Origin: Sthenelais limicola
Taxonomy: Eukaryota; Annelida; Polychaeta; Phyllodocida; Sigalionidae
NCBI GenBank assembly: GCA_942159475.1
Contig: OW804097.1
Coordinates: 112,716,582 to 112,780,581 of the forward strand
Reading direction: 5' to 3'
DNA length: 64,000 bases
Part shown: one piece after another, positions 45,327 to 56,466 of the stretch
How positions within the stretch are numbered: position 1 is the first letter of the stretch
How the letters are laid out: the number at the start of each line of letters is the position of its first letter
Translations under genes and position numbers: made by a program
Notes under the pieces: model-generated
What the model saw: the letters and a program-made list of their open reading frames with translations, nothing else
Database searches by the model: none
Told to the model about the DNA's origin: nothing

Positions 45327-48300
45327 CTGCACAAGAAAATTGTAAATTATTAAAAACATTAGTGATGTAGTTTCAATATAGCGAAAGAATAATAGAATGA
45401 TGGAAAAGTATATGTAGTGCTGTAGTAATTGCTATGTCTAGCTATGTCTGTAGCTGTAGGCCTAGTGTGCAGCCCTACATAAGATTCTAAATAAATGGAT
45501 TCCAGGAAGAGCTGTATTCGCAGGTTATTTCAGTAAAACGGTATCCATTAATTTAGGTATCAGGAACCGCCGCCATGCAAGCTGCCGTCACACCAGCCAC
45601 CTAGGCAAGGGCCCGCCATTGAAAAAGAGGAGAACCACTGCAATCTTCAAATTTCTCAGTAAATAATAGGTGTAGCCATCTTAAACTTGAGAATCTAAGA
45701 GTTATCGTATTCATCTCCATAACCTAAAGATTCTACGTCTAAACGGTTCTATCATAAATGATATTTTCAAATAAATTCCGCACACAAAACGCATGCAGTT
45801 GCGCGAATACTAGTAGATGAATGAATCTCTTTGCAGTCACACACAAATTTAGAATACGAATGATAATATTGAGCACGTAAATATGAAGTTCATATCCTAA
45901 AGAGTTTGACTATGAATAAGTGTTAAAGTTGCAAACACCTTCCGCAATATATATCTCACTGTCTCTTCCGATATAATGCTAGGGTGGGCAATAGCACGAC
46001 TGAAACGAGCTAGACGCTCGAGATCTGTTCTGTAATTTGTAAAACGTCAGTTAATAGAGCAGTAGTATATGAATGGGTGTTGTATTGGGTGCCTGTGGAA
46101 GACTGGACATAAGGGACACTGGACACGGGCCTGGGGCAGCCCTGGGGCAATTAGCCTGTGGGCTAATTAGCCGCCTGGGGCAATTACCCTAGAAATCAGG
46201 TGACCTATTAAGCAGGTGACCTAATAAGCAGGTGACCAGCTATTAGCAGGTAACAGCAGGTAACCTAGAAAGGGTGTTGACTTGATATTAAGGTAGAGGT
46301 AATTAGGTTATGTTTACCTTTGTCTCTGTTTATTATGAACTACCTATTAGCAGGTAACAGCAGGTAACCTAGAAAGGGTGTTGAGTTGATATTAAGGTAG
46401 AGGTAATTAGGTTATGTTTACCTATGTCTTTGTTTATTAGTGGATATGTAGGTGACCAGAGTTTACAGGTGGGTGGGCGGTGGTTATATGGTGAGCTTGA
46501 GGTGGTTATTGGAGAGAGAGAGTGGTTATGTTGACATATAGGATTCTGTTTATTATGAACTGGATATGTAGGTGAGTAGAGTTTACAGGTGGGAGGGTGT
46601 TGGAGTTGAAAATATAGGAAGTGCACCGACCTTGACATTGAAAAGAAAGAATATGGAGGATGGTACATGTAGGTAACAGCTGGGGTTAATGAGTTGATAG
46701 GATTTTGTTTATTATGAAGTAGAGTTTACAGGTGGGAGGGTGAGGATGGTACATGTAGGTAACAGCTGGGGTTGAGGTGAGGTGAGTGCATGATTTGGTT
46801 TTTGTGATATATTTTTACCAGGGAAGCCAGAACACTATGTGTATAGTTGGAGTTTACCTCAGGGTATGACTTGGCTTCTTTGCTCGTTTTTTGTGAAGCC
46901 ATTCTTTTTTTCCTTTATTTTTAGTTGAAGTATGTGAGTGCATATGGGTGAGTGGGTGCACTGACTTTTTTAACTTGAATTACATATAGGAATACCGTTG
47001 ATTAGGACGAAATTGTGTAATAGAAACGGTTGCACTACAGTAATCACAATGCATTACAAATTTCCAAGATATTCATCCATGGATATACGAATGAATACTT
47101 TTCTTACATGGAAAAACACACATGTATTAAACGCGAGGAGTTAGCCCACCTGTAAACTCTAATCACATACATATCCAATTCATAATAAACAAAATCCTAT
47201 ATGTAAACATAACCATCTTGAACTCACCATATAACCACGCCCCTCCCATCTGTCTTCTCAGACTAGCTACACATAAACATAAGCAAATTACCTCTAGCTT
47301 AATACGTCAGCTACCTTCCCATAGACTACCTAGATATCCATTCTATATATCACAAAAGAAAGTCTGCCTAGGCCCACGGTCGAACCGGGGACCTTTAGAT
47401 CTTCAGTCTAATGCTCTCCCAAATAAGCTATCAAGGTGCTGATAAACAAAATCCTATCAACTCATTAACCCCAACTGTTACCTACAAGTACCATCCTCAC
47501 CCTCTCACCTGTAAACTCTACTCACCTACATATCCACTTCATAATAATCAAATTCCTATCAACTCATTAACCCCAGCTTAATACACATAGCCCACCTACA
47601 TATCCAGTTCATAATAAACAGAATCCTATATGTCAACATAACCACTCTCTCTCTCCAATAACCACCTCAAGCTCACCATATAACCACCGCCCACCCACCT
47701 GTAAACTCTGGTCACCTACATATCCACTAATAAACAAAGACATAGGTAAACATAACCTAATTACCTCTACCTTAATATCAACTCAACACCCTTTCTAGGT
47801 TACCTGCTGTTACCTGCTAATAGGTAGTTCATAATAAACAGAGACAAAGGTAAACATAACCTAATTACCTCTACCTTAATATCAAGTCAACACCCTTTCT
47901 AGGTTACCTGCTGTTACCTGCTAATAGCTGGTCACCTGCTTATTAGGTCACCTGCTTAATAGGTCACCTGATTTCTAGGGTAATTGCCCCAGGCGGCTAA
48001 TTAGCCCACAGGCTAATTGCCCCAGGGCTGCCCCAGGCCCGTGTCCAGTGTCCCTTATGTCCAGTCTTCCACAGGCACCCAATACAACACCCATTCATAT
48101 ACTACTTAGAGCTCTGTGACCATGAGACCCAAGTGAATTCCAGTTCCCAGCCACTGCCACATTTAAGTAAGGTAAGCTAACACAACATCCCCTACACATG
48201 TAAGTGGCAGGATAACCCTCTTAATGTTACCACAACAAATGGGATTAATAAATAATTGCCAACCACAACGGAGGGAGAAATTAGGTCCTAAATTAGGCTT

Positions 48301-51300
48301 CTTCCTTAATAGTATATAGCATGTAATATTCTGTGGGTGATGTGGAACCTTCTCCCAGATAGGAGATCCCGAGGATAGCCATGCTACAATATATGTATCA
48401 CTACATTCTAATATAATATATTAGAATGCAGTGATAATTATTTGAGCAAGTATTTAATCGTCATATTACATATTATGTAATATGACGATTACATACTTGC
48501 TTAGGTTACTTAGGAGAGTATTTGTCGGCGGCCTGATTGGCCCATATGACCTAGATGGGCTCCAGACGTTAGGGCCCAATAACGCTAGGGCCCAGCCGCT
48601 AGGGCCCAGAAACCCCAGACGCTAGAGCCCAGAGTCCAGACGTTAGAACCCACCCCACATCAGACGCTAGGGCCCATGGCTAATTGTGGGTGGGCCCTAG
48701 CCTTATTTCATTTAAGGCTAAAACAATATTTAAATATATTGTTTTAAAAAAACGCATATCCCTCAGGGATGTTTTCGTGCATTGCCTAGTCAAAATTAAA
48801 CAATTATAATCTAAATTATAAACAATTCAGTTTCTACTACATCATCATATGAAATACATTCTAATGCATACAACCTACTCAACAAGACAAGGTTTATCAT
48901 ACGATAGTCCCACACGTGGTCCTAAAAATGAGCATGAATGGCGCCATACGTAGAAACGCCGACCTTGCTGAGATTTAGTAGAACAATAACATACAATTGA
49001 ATATGACATTTTCCGCGAATAGTAGTAGACGAAACTATTCGCCGTTATTCACAAGAAAGAATAGCCCCTTCAGCAATATAATATGTGATTGCATGGCGGC
49101 AATTCGCATGGTGGCACTTCCCATTCGCTTTGCCTAGAACCTCCGTTTCTTCTCTTCATTTTTACAAACTATGGGACATGGCAGGTTAACACTGAGATGA
49201 AGATTGAAATGAATTTAATGGGACTTTTAGGGGAAAACTAGTGAGAAGTGTGGCAAGGAGTAGCTAAACGATACTAAGGCCCATGCGCACTAAGCCAAAT
49301 GCACACCCACAATTGACTGTCCTGATAGTTTACCCAAAATCTTTCTTCTGTGTAGTATGCTTTATGTATCTAGAATATAGTTCTAAGCGGTTTAGTCCCA
49401 TGTTTTATTATTCCTGCTTCTAAGGTATCAGTGCGTGCTGGAAGACCTGGAAAATCTTTTTTAGAAACATGTATTCATTTTTCACAGAGACTCGAATAAA
49501 TAAATAATTCATTCATTCATGCATTTGTAGTTTTTATTTGTTAATTGCATGACATCACTGCTAGTATGGGCTACATACTTTATTTATTATACTTTTCTCA
49601 TAATAAAGTTAGATAAACCATTACGATAAACATCTATATGATGTAGGACCACAGTATTTGTCATGCTATTCTTTTTCAGATCTTATACTGATAACTACAG
49701 CATTCTTCAGCATTTGACTGGATATATGATAATTTCTTGTCTACGCTACGATGCGGTCTATCATATTGATAATGATAACTGGAATTTATTGGCCAAGTGG
49801 TGAACAGTTCAGATGACTTTGGGCAGAATTTCTTTTGGCGGGACAAGCAAATCAACTTAATGAGTATGGGATTTGATGATGAATTAAATGGAGTTATTTT
49901 ACTTACCATAAGCTTTCCAATGTAAGAGTTTCCGATGAGCTGAGACGTTGAACCATTCAATACTATTAAGAAACCATCAACGCCATCAGAACAATGGTCT
50001 ACAATCTGCAAGTTAAGTGTTAAAGTTAAATTATTGAAGTTCTTACAGTTGTGTTCAATCATACTTTAACATTAACCTACCCGGACTTTATTGTCGATTG
50101 TATGTAGATTGTATCTAGATGTCCTTTTTTGCTATCCTAACTACTCTTTCTGTATATTGCTAAGATTATTATTCTTAACAGAGATTGTAGATGAAAATTA
50201 TATGATCCTTTGTTAAGCATATAGATATATAGTATACTCAGGCGTGACAAATGATACATCTATCATACTCATATATATTTATCAATGATTTTCAAAATCT
50301 GTTTATTTGGCATAATACTATACCTTTGCAAATTCTACCCCAAGGTGTCCGGTGCTCATCTGGGTACCAAATAGATCAGGTGTGTCAATAACTGTAATTT
50401 CGGTCCCATCAACACATTTTGTCCCACATCCTACTGTTTTTGTAACCGTCTCAATGCCATCACCAATACGGAAACAGTCCGATCCCAAAATACTATTTCC
50501 AAGCGAACTCTTGCCTGCACCCGGTCGTCCTAACAGAACCAAAGTCTGCTTTTTTGGTGTATTTAGCGGTAGATTATCTGGGAGGGTCCCCGTTCTACGG
50601 AAATATCTATCTCTGAATTCCTGAGCCAGCTTTTCGTCTTTCTTGGAAATGGTGGTGGCAGACATCTTCTTCTTTGTCATATCTTCCCATTCTGATTTTG
50701 ATAGAACTTCGTAGTGGCTAGCAATGTACATCTTGAATAGTAATAAAGAGCTAAAATAAATGAAATGTAAACATGGCGTGGTGGATAATAACTCTTTCAC
50801 TTTGATTATGAGATGCCTTTTTGAATGAAGAAAGGGCGCATTTTTCAATTTAAAAAATAGAAATAAGGCTTTCAATTCACTAAATTGACTTTGACTTCAT
50901 GCATATTCTATTATTAACTATCTGCGTAGAAGAAACAAGTTTACATTTTTGTGAATGAGCTTGGTGGCCCTGTCTGTGTAATCCTTCGGGCCCTTTAGGG
51001 TTTTAATTTCTGCTTTAGAAAAGTCTCTCTTTTCTATCAGTCGGGCTGCCTTATCCAAGTCCTTTTCTACAGTCGACTGTAACTCTTCCAACTCTTTCAT
51101 TTGAGGTTTTGGGAAGCCATCTTTGTTTTCGGCTATGATAAGCCTGGCCTCGTTCAAGTCTTCCAGATATGGAATGATTTTTTTTATTATGAAATTGGAA
51201 CCAGGCTTCAAGTTCTCTTTCAAAATCACCTCTGCCTCTAATGGGGTGGTTTGCATCTGAAAAAGGATTGACAGTCAATGTATTAATAGTACATATCTTA

Positions 51301-53661
51301 TTTTCTTTATGCGAACCATCAATCATCAGACATTGAATAGGTTCACGATTAATCAGTTTATATGATGGTGCCAGAGGTTTTACATCCAAGGGTTCCTTGA
51401 TTTGTTACAAAATGGTGCTAGGTAGGTATAACTGGGAATGCATACAAAGCCTACACAAGGAATCCTGCTAACACACCTTCAACTGTTGCTCGAAGAGGTC
51501 ATCTGTAGAACCTTTTGGCAAGCCATCCAGCGACTGCTTCCCTGATAAACGTTTCTGTTATAAAGATAATTATGGACATTTAGGACATACCATTAAAACA
51601 TGGAAATAAGATACAGACAATCATTATTTACGACCATAAGTCAGTATGTATTACCCTTTAATGTTTTATTCGTTGATAGGCTATTTATCATAACAGAACA
51701 TTACAAATAGCTGAACTTTATTTTATGACAAATTAAAATACACAACTCGGATAACCTAAAAAGGAAGATAGGAAACTTAAATGGCAAAAGATCGCCTGGA
51801 ATAGCCAAGATTCGGAATGGGACATGATGACTGGTAGACTGGGGCCAGAGTAGAGGAGAATGGGTAATTTTGACCGGAAGAGGGGTCAAGCCACCTGTGT
51901 TTACATTATGAGGGTGCAGGTTTCAATGGCCCCAGAGAGGGCCCTTCATTAAATGTAATTTTAGAGACAGAAAAACATTTAATATTGCCACAAAACTTTA
52001 GGATATATGAGACAACACCATGCCCTATCTTCATCTTACTTAATGTTCCTTTAATAGTTATGGAAAACAAATAACAGAACAAATGTTGTGTGTAGGTGCA
52101 GGTTGAGTGCATGATGCATGCACCCGCACTGTGTTTGAACGGGTGTGTACCTACAGCTGTGGTCAGTGCCCCACCCACTCTCAGATAGGCCCCGGTGCCT
52201 GTATGAAATCAGTGCCAGATGTGGTATTTCGACCTAAAGATAGCGTTTCGGTTCTTGCCTATTAACTGTTGTGCTAAATGTTAGACTCCATAACAATACG
52301 AATACTAGTTTACAGCATTTAACTTTCTTCAGATTGAAAATAAATGTAGGTTCTATGTCAACAATGCAGACGATGCATGCAGACGACGGTGAATACCATT
52401 TTCTATAGCTTTTCTTAGTATATTGTTTTCTTTCACAAATCATCTTTTCAGTGTGTAATCTTATGCTTAAGGAAAAGAAGTACTTGATCAATTGTTAAAT
52501 GCATTGTATAAATGTTTGTTGTAATGAAAATATCTTTTAGGTTGAACATTGGGAGGAGTAGTATCCATAAAGAAACATGAAATGCTGTTCTAGTGCACGT
52601 CTCAAAATGCTGAGACAATGAGTGACAGTACTTCTAGTAAGGCATCTAAAACCTAAAGATACACTCTATTTTCTAATATTAAAGTAGTATTGAATGCTCT
52701 CTTCTTACAAACGCAATGTATTTTAGATCACTTTTCAGCTTTACGAAAGGTATTTACTGAATCACAAATTTCTGCATTTCTGTAGTGACTCCATTGGACT
52801 GATCCGGTGTTGCTCTCTGTTCATTTGTTAGGTGCTCAAGACAAATAACATGGTAAATCATGAGCAGACCAAAAGAATGGGGAAGCGGAATCACAAACTG
52901 TGACATGTCTAAGCTCTAGCTCACTTGTAACTGTGTTTTCTTACAAATAAAGAATGGTTGACCACAATCATTGACATTACATACTTCTGCATTTTGTTCA
53001 GTAACCTGATGTTTTAATGTCTGAATCTCCTTATCTTTGCTGAGGATGGCTGTATTTTTAGCCTCTGTTACTTTTTTTACCTGTAATGTGAATAGAATGG
53101 ATATCGATACCTTGAAATACAGTATGCCAATAAAAGGGGTGACATGTCATAGTACTAGCTGATTTGTGCTTGTGTTTTTTAACAAATATTGAATGCTTTC
53201 AAGAACACATTTATTCAAGGTATATACCTCTTCACTTTTTTCAGTAAGCTGATTTTTCAGTGTCTGAATCTCCTTTTCTTTGTTTAGGATGGCTGTGGTT
53301 TGAGCCTCAGTTACCCTTTTTCTCTGGAATGTAGGATATTTGTTGTATTTAGTAAATATAGCAATCATCAGACAACACAAAGTTATTATAATAGGACCTT
53401 CGCCACCGTAGATAAGGGCCAGCCAATTCCAGAGTAGATTATATTTATTTGTCAACTTATGTCACCATGTACTTGACATGAACTAAACAATATTCATACA
53501 TACATACATACATAGACTCATACATAAGTATGTAATGCCTGCACATAATTATTCATAGTACATACCTCTGCTTTTTGTTCAGTAATCTGATCTTTCAGTG
53601 TCTGAATCTCCTTATCCTTGGTGAGGATGGCCGTAGTTTGAGCCTCCTTTATCTTTCGTAC
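44265..53661 (-). CDS. AIG1/GIMAP-like GTPase with N-terminal coiled-coil repeats (gene span)
   Basis: Eight exons in phase 0 are proposed, all minus strand: 53661-53566, 53323-53228, 53080-52985, 51554-51477, 51256-50945, 50731-50324, 50005-49907, 45326-44265 (stop). Joined, they give about 748 residues. Residues 1-96 are three 32-residue coiled-coil units, 97-226 a charged helical region, and about 287-420 a G domain (GRPGAGKS P-loop, VTKT switch, DTPDLFG, ITKSD). A Lys/Glu-rich helical tail follows. The AIG1/GIMAP family comprises immune-associated GTPases in animals and plants, expanded in several invertebrates. The G3 box has Asp in place of the usual Gly. The start codon and any 5' exons are not identified. 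The last intron (4.6 kb) contains a foldback transposon. Confidence 0.85.
45327..46060. other. Intron, no feature seen
   Basis: AT-rich intron sequence of the GTPase gene between its last exon and the foldback transposon. The hexamer TAGAGC at 46055-46060 is the left target duplication. Confidence 0.6.
46061..48106. mobile_element. 2,046-bp foldback transposon with long terminal inverted repeats
   Basis: The ends are exact inverses (AGTAGTATATGAATGGGTGT... and its complement ending at 48106), flanked by the 6-bp duplication TAGAGC (46055-46060 and 48107-48112). The inverted arms extend for several hundred bases and contain direct sub-repeats (GTTACCTGCTNATAG, CAGGTAACAGCAGGTAACCT, TAGAGTTTACAGGTGGG) present in both arms. 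There is no transposase; Pro/Tyr-rich open frames are repeat by-products. The centre holds a tRNA-Phe-like relic. It resembles Foldback-type or MITE elements; the superfamily is undetermined. It lies in the last intron of the GTPase gene. Confidence 0.92.
47367..47439 (-). tRNA. tRNA-Phe(GAA)-like pseudogene inside the foldback transposon
   Basis: On the minus strand this reads GATAGCTTATTTGGGAGAGC (D arm), TTAGACTGAAGATCTAAAGG (anticodon arm, anticodon GAA) and CCCCGGTTCGACCGTGGG (T arm), closely following eukaryotic tRNA-Phe. The acceptor stem does not pair (GCACCTT against CCTAGGC), so it is probably not a functional tRNA. It could be a captured tRNA fragment or the head of a tRNA-derived SINE. 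Confidence 0.8.
48107..49906. other. Intron with palindromes and a GGGCCCA-type repeat
   Basis: No exon is supported. There are palindromes at 48401-48431 and 48445-48502 (AAGTATTTAATCGTCATATT and complement). From about 48560 to 48680 a degenerate unit (A)CGCTAGGGCCCA occurs about six or seven times. The remainder is AT-rich intron of the GTPase gene. Confidence 0.6.
49907..50005 (-). CDS. GTPase exon: core strand of the G domain
   Basis: This 99-nt exon is phase 0 at both ends (acceptor CTTAACTTGCAG, donor ATG|GTAAGT). It encodes 33 residues, including DGVDGFLIVLNGSTSQ, the hydrophobic strand that follows G3 in AIG1 GTPases. Confidence 0.85.
50324..50731 (-). CDS. GTPase exon: P-loop, switch and G3
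   Basis: This 408-nt exon, 136 codons, is phase 0 (acceptor TACTATTCAAG, donor AAG|GTATAG). It has a basic N-terminal segment (MTKKKMSATT), then TLVLLGRPGAGKSSLGNSIL (P-loop, typical of AIG1), ETVTKTV (switch region), ITVIDTPDLFG (G3, with Asp replacing Gly). An alternative is that its leading ATG is a start codon of a shorter isoform. Confidence 0.88.
50945..51256 (-). CDS. GTPase gene exon: charged helical region
   Basis: This 312-nt exon, 104 codons, is phase 0 (acceptor CTTTTTCAG, donor AAT|GTAAAC). It is rich in Glu and Lys (LNEARLIIAENKDG, LEELQSTVEKDLDKAARLIE) and is likely alpha-helical or coiled coil. It is not a domain I can name. Confidence 0.78.
51477..51554 (-). CDS. GTPase gene exon: short linker
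   Basis: This 78-nt exon, 26 codons, is phase 0 (acceptor TTATAACAG, donor AAG|GTGTGT), encoding KRLSGKQSLDGLPKGSTDDL and six more residues. It links the coiled-coil repeats to the next helical exon. Confidence 0.68.
51555..52984. other. Intron of the GTPase gene
   Basis: No further exon is recognised. A fragment near 52795-52905 (GTTGCTCTCTGTTCATTTGTTAGGTGCTCAAGACAA... AAGCGGAATCAC) is shared with 54235-54290 and belongs to the repeat family ending in CCAGTGGAATC. Confidence 0.5.
52985..53080 (-). CDS. GTPase gene coiled-coil repeat exon 3
   Basis: This 96-nt exon is phase 0 (acceptor CATTACAG, donor GAA|GTATGT). It encodes VKKVTEAKNTAILSKDKEIQ plus 12 residues. It is the third of three homologous 32-residue units with heptad-like spacing of Leu/Ile/Val. 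Confidence 0.78.
53228..53323 (-). CDS. GTPase gene coiled-coil repeat exon 2
   Basis: This 96-nt exon is phase 0 (acceptor ATTCCAG, donor GAG|GTATAT). It encodes RKRVTEAQTTAILNKEKEIQ plus 12 residues, homologous to the units on both sides. Confidence 0.78.
53566..53661 (-). CDS. GTPase gene coiled-coil repeat exon 1
   Basis: This 96-nt exon is phase 0 (acceptor CATTACAG, donor GAG|GTATGT). It encodes VRKIKEAQTTAILTKDKEIQ plus 12 residues. Flanking intron sequence (ACCTTGAAA...AACAAAAGGGGTGACATGT) also recurs beside exon 3, so the duplication unit was larger than the exon. Confidence 0.78.
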
Positions 53662-54393
53662 CTGTAATGTAAATTTAATAGATGTTGATACCTTGAAAAA
53701 CAGTAAATCAACAAAAGGGGTGACATGTGATAGATTGTTCGTTAAGGTTCATCTCAGGAAAGGAGTAAATATGATTACTGGTATTAATGCTAAAAAAAAG
53801 TGAGTTAAAGTAACAATGATCTGGGCTATGTTGCCTCCATACTAGAAGTGTCTATTTCTAGCACTGTAGGTGAGGCAAGTAGCTCCACCTTAGAGATTCT
53901 ATGACAACACCTAAAGCTTTGATTCCACTGGAGTACTTGTATGTGCTCAAGCTTTGCTATTGATTTGCTTCCTGATGGTGCGCTTTTCGATTTTCACTTT
54001 GTCCGCTTTTATCTTAAGAGCAGTGAGAGCACAGAGTGCTATTACAGTTTCTTATTTTTAATCACAAAACCAGGTGTAATTTGATTGTTTCGCTCTCTGT
54101 GTGCTAAATATATTGATGCTTCATGAAAAAAGATAAATGAGCTTCCTGTAGTGGCAATCAACTGAAACTAATTAGATTTTTTCACAACGTTGCAAAGAAG
54201 CTCCAAACAAGGCATTTTGAGACATTAACTGATTCCATTGCTCTCTGTTCATTTGTTAGGTGCTCAAGACAAACACAGTAAATTATTTTTATTTGTCAAT
54301 ATATGCCACCACGTACATGACTAGAACTAAACAAAACACATACATACATACATATATTCATATGTAAACAGATACATATATATACATATATAG
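53662..54393. other. Upstream region of the GTPase gene with repeat fragments
   Basis: This contains a repeat end ATTCCACTGGAGTACTTGTATG at about 53921, a fragment shared with 52800, and a (CATA)n run at about 54336-54390. No upstream coding exon or promoter could be identified, so the start of the GTPase gene is unknown. Confidence 0.5.
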
Positions 54394-55940
54394 TGAACTC
54401 GGTTCGGGACTCTTAGCTTAGGAATAAAACGGAACAAGGATTACTCTCGTACTCTGGTTTTATTCCTCACAACCCAACAGACCAACCTTTGTGGACCAGC
54501 CACAAAGGGAACATACATGCTGTAAAACAGTATAAAACAGGGTGTGGAGAATAGGGAAACATCACATATTCTCATAAAAGCAGAGTTAAAGATAAGTAAC
54601 ACCAGAGATCGGGTAAGAACACATAAAAGGACGTTTCAATAGTATAAAATGGCAATATACAAGGAGAAGACACAATATAAAGAGACTAGCATAGTATACC
54701 CATCCTCTGGACGGTTAAGAACAGGTAGGTTCTCTAGGGGAGGTATGGTCAAGAATCGGCAGGAACTGTAAGAAATCTTTCACCTCCTTCCTCTCTCACT
54801 CACTCTCCCCCTGTCGTCCCCGTGTTCTCTCTCTCTTCCTCTTCCTCTCCTCCCCTGTCCTCTCCCCATGTTCCTCTTCTCTTTCACTCTCTTTGTCTTA
54901 TTTCTCATCCCCACACCCTCCCTCCCCACTTCTTCTCCCCCCAATCTCCCATGGTCACCTTGTTCCTCACTCTATCCGATTTCTCTCACCCTGTCCGTCT
55001 GCTTCTTTCATTCTCTCCTTCCCTCTCCCACACTTTCCCTCTCTCTGTATCCTATTCTCCCTGTCCCTATCTGATTTCTCCCACTCCCTCTGTATATTTG
55101 TCTATTTTTGTAACTTCATAATTAAACCCCCTCTTCTTAACTATATATTGTACGAAAAATAGATTAATTACCAGGGAAACCTGTTGTAACATAACCGACA
55201 GTGATGTAAAGGTCTTAAAGTACAGTAGGACCTAAATATTACCTAAGTACCTCTCTATAAAAATTGTAACACTGAGCCTAAATCATCGATGAATTACTAT
55301 GTAAATCAAGATATATGTTCGTTTTCGCTTTATTTAGGACACATTGGAAGACCTGCACTGTAGAATTGTATGCCCTTTTCATGACTATGTAATTGTTAAA
55401 AATTCATGAATAAAAATTCAATATATATATATATATAACTCTCCCACTCCTCTGCATGTAGTTAGGTTGCCCCTGGACATAGGTTGTGGGAAATGACGTA
55501 GTATCTCACAGGGGGTTTCCCAGGCTATAAATAGAGTGTAGAAATCGCAATTTAAAAAAGGCTTCAAAATCACATTTCCACCCCAAATACCCTCACAAAC
55601 CACATACGACGACATCCAGAGAGGGGGGATTGACATCTACAGATGAGTAGTTTGTAATTCAACAAATTCCGAGAACATTCCGGACAAAGAAAACCTTCTT
55701 TCTACCATTTCTTTTCTACCTCCTTTCCTAGAAATCGCTCTAGCCGTATATTATATGGATAAATACAAATAATAGCAATAAGACACAAGACCACTCTTCC
55801 AGGGTCTGTGCTTCGGATTGATCCGAGAGCCCTCGACCGCCCCCTGGTGTCAGTACGAAAGGACTGGACTCAACCAGCGGACAGTCTCGGACTCCCGGAC
55901 TGTACTATTGCGGAACCTGTAAAAACACACGACCACTACA
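54394..55940 (-). repeat. 3' LTR of a second Ty3/gypsy-like element, with an insertion
   Basis: On the minus strand it begins TGTAGTGGTCGTG at 55940, right after a polypurine tract, and ends GAGTTCA at 54394, giving the usual TG...CA ends. AATAAA lies near 54460. About 1,070 bp (54685-55758) is a foreign repeat; without it the LTR would be near 470 bp. The partner 5' LTR is not in the window, so the end at 54394 is inferred from TG/CA and context. Confidence 0.6.
54685..55758 (+). mobile_element. Second copy of the repeat found inside the first LINE
   Basis: The left end (ACTAGCATAGTATACCCATCCTCTGGACGG) and right part (about 55440-55758, ending CGCTCTAGC then TATATTATATGG) match the complement of 14863-15571. 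The middle is C/T-rich (54780-55125). No target duplication is clear for this copy. Confidence 0.68.
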
Positions 55941-55958
55941 ATACCCCCTCTTTCTTTT
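55941..55958 (-). promoter_or_regulatory. Polypurine tract of the second gypsy-like element
   Basis: The minus strand reads AAAGAAAGAGGGGGTAT immediately before the LTR start TGTAGTGG. Confidence 0.65.
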
Positions 55959-56466
55959 AAAGAGTTTAAAACCATGTTTGAAAATCGGGTAATAGAACAA
56001 TAAGCATACGAAAAGAGGAATAATAATACCAATCACCACGAGTAAACACAAAAGTTACTCAACACATATTAAAAATCACAAACAAGTACAAGCAGGAGCA
56101 TTTGGTGTCCTCACTACTAATACAAGTGGTAAAAATAAAAATGATTCGTGTAAATGGTGAAATAAAAGTAAAAATCCTCAGTCTCTCTGTGAGAAAAGCA
56201 TATCTCACTACTACATTCTGTAGTAAAGTTTGTAAAATTGAGAGAAAAATCCGTTACTTTAAATGTACATATCCAGTGGTCATTATCCATGGGTCATGCC
56301 GATTCATCTCTGTGTCCATCCGAATGTGTCCATTTTCATTTTCGAGTCCATAAGTCATTCCAGTCATCATCGTTCACACAAGTCATCCGATTCCGGGTCC
56401 AAACGTTATTCGTGGGCGATCCGGGTTATCATCTGGTCCATCCTATGCAGTTCAGCCTCCATCCTC
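55959..56466. other. Untranslated region between the 3' ORF and the PPT
   Basis: No gene is supported. Open frames on the plus strand through 56.1-57.1 kb are antisense to the ORF that ends at 56467. Confidence 0.5.

Noticed and set aside
46369..46668. Pro/His/Ser-rich open frame, also 47218-47442
   Set aside because: Lies within inverted sub-repeats of the foldback transposon and overlaps the antisense of the tRNA relic.
48555..48690. CRISPR-like short repeat array
   Set aside because: Unit and spacing vary, there are no unique spacers of constant length, and the context is an animal intron.
49676..49906. Continuation of the exon 49907-50005 frame to 49676
   Set aside because: Lies beyond a consensus donor (ATG|GTAAGT); joining to 45326 instead gives the expected AIG1 spacing to TKSD.
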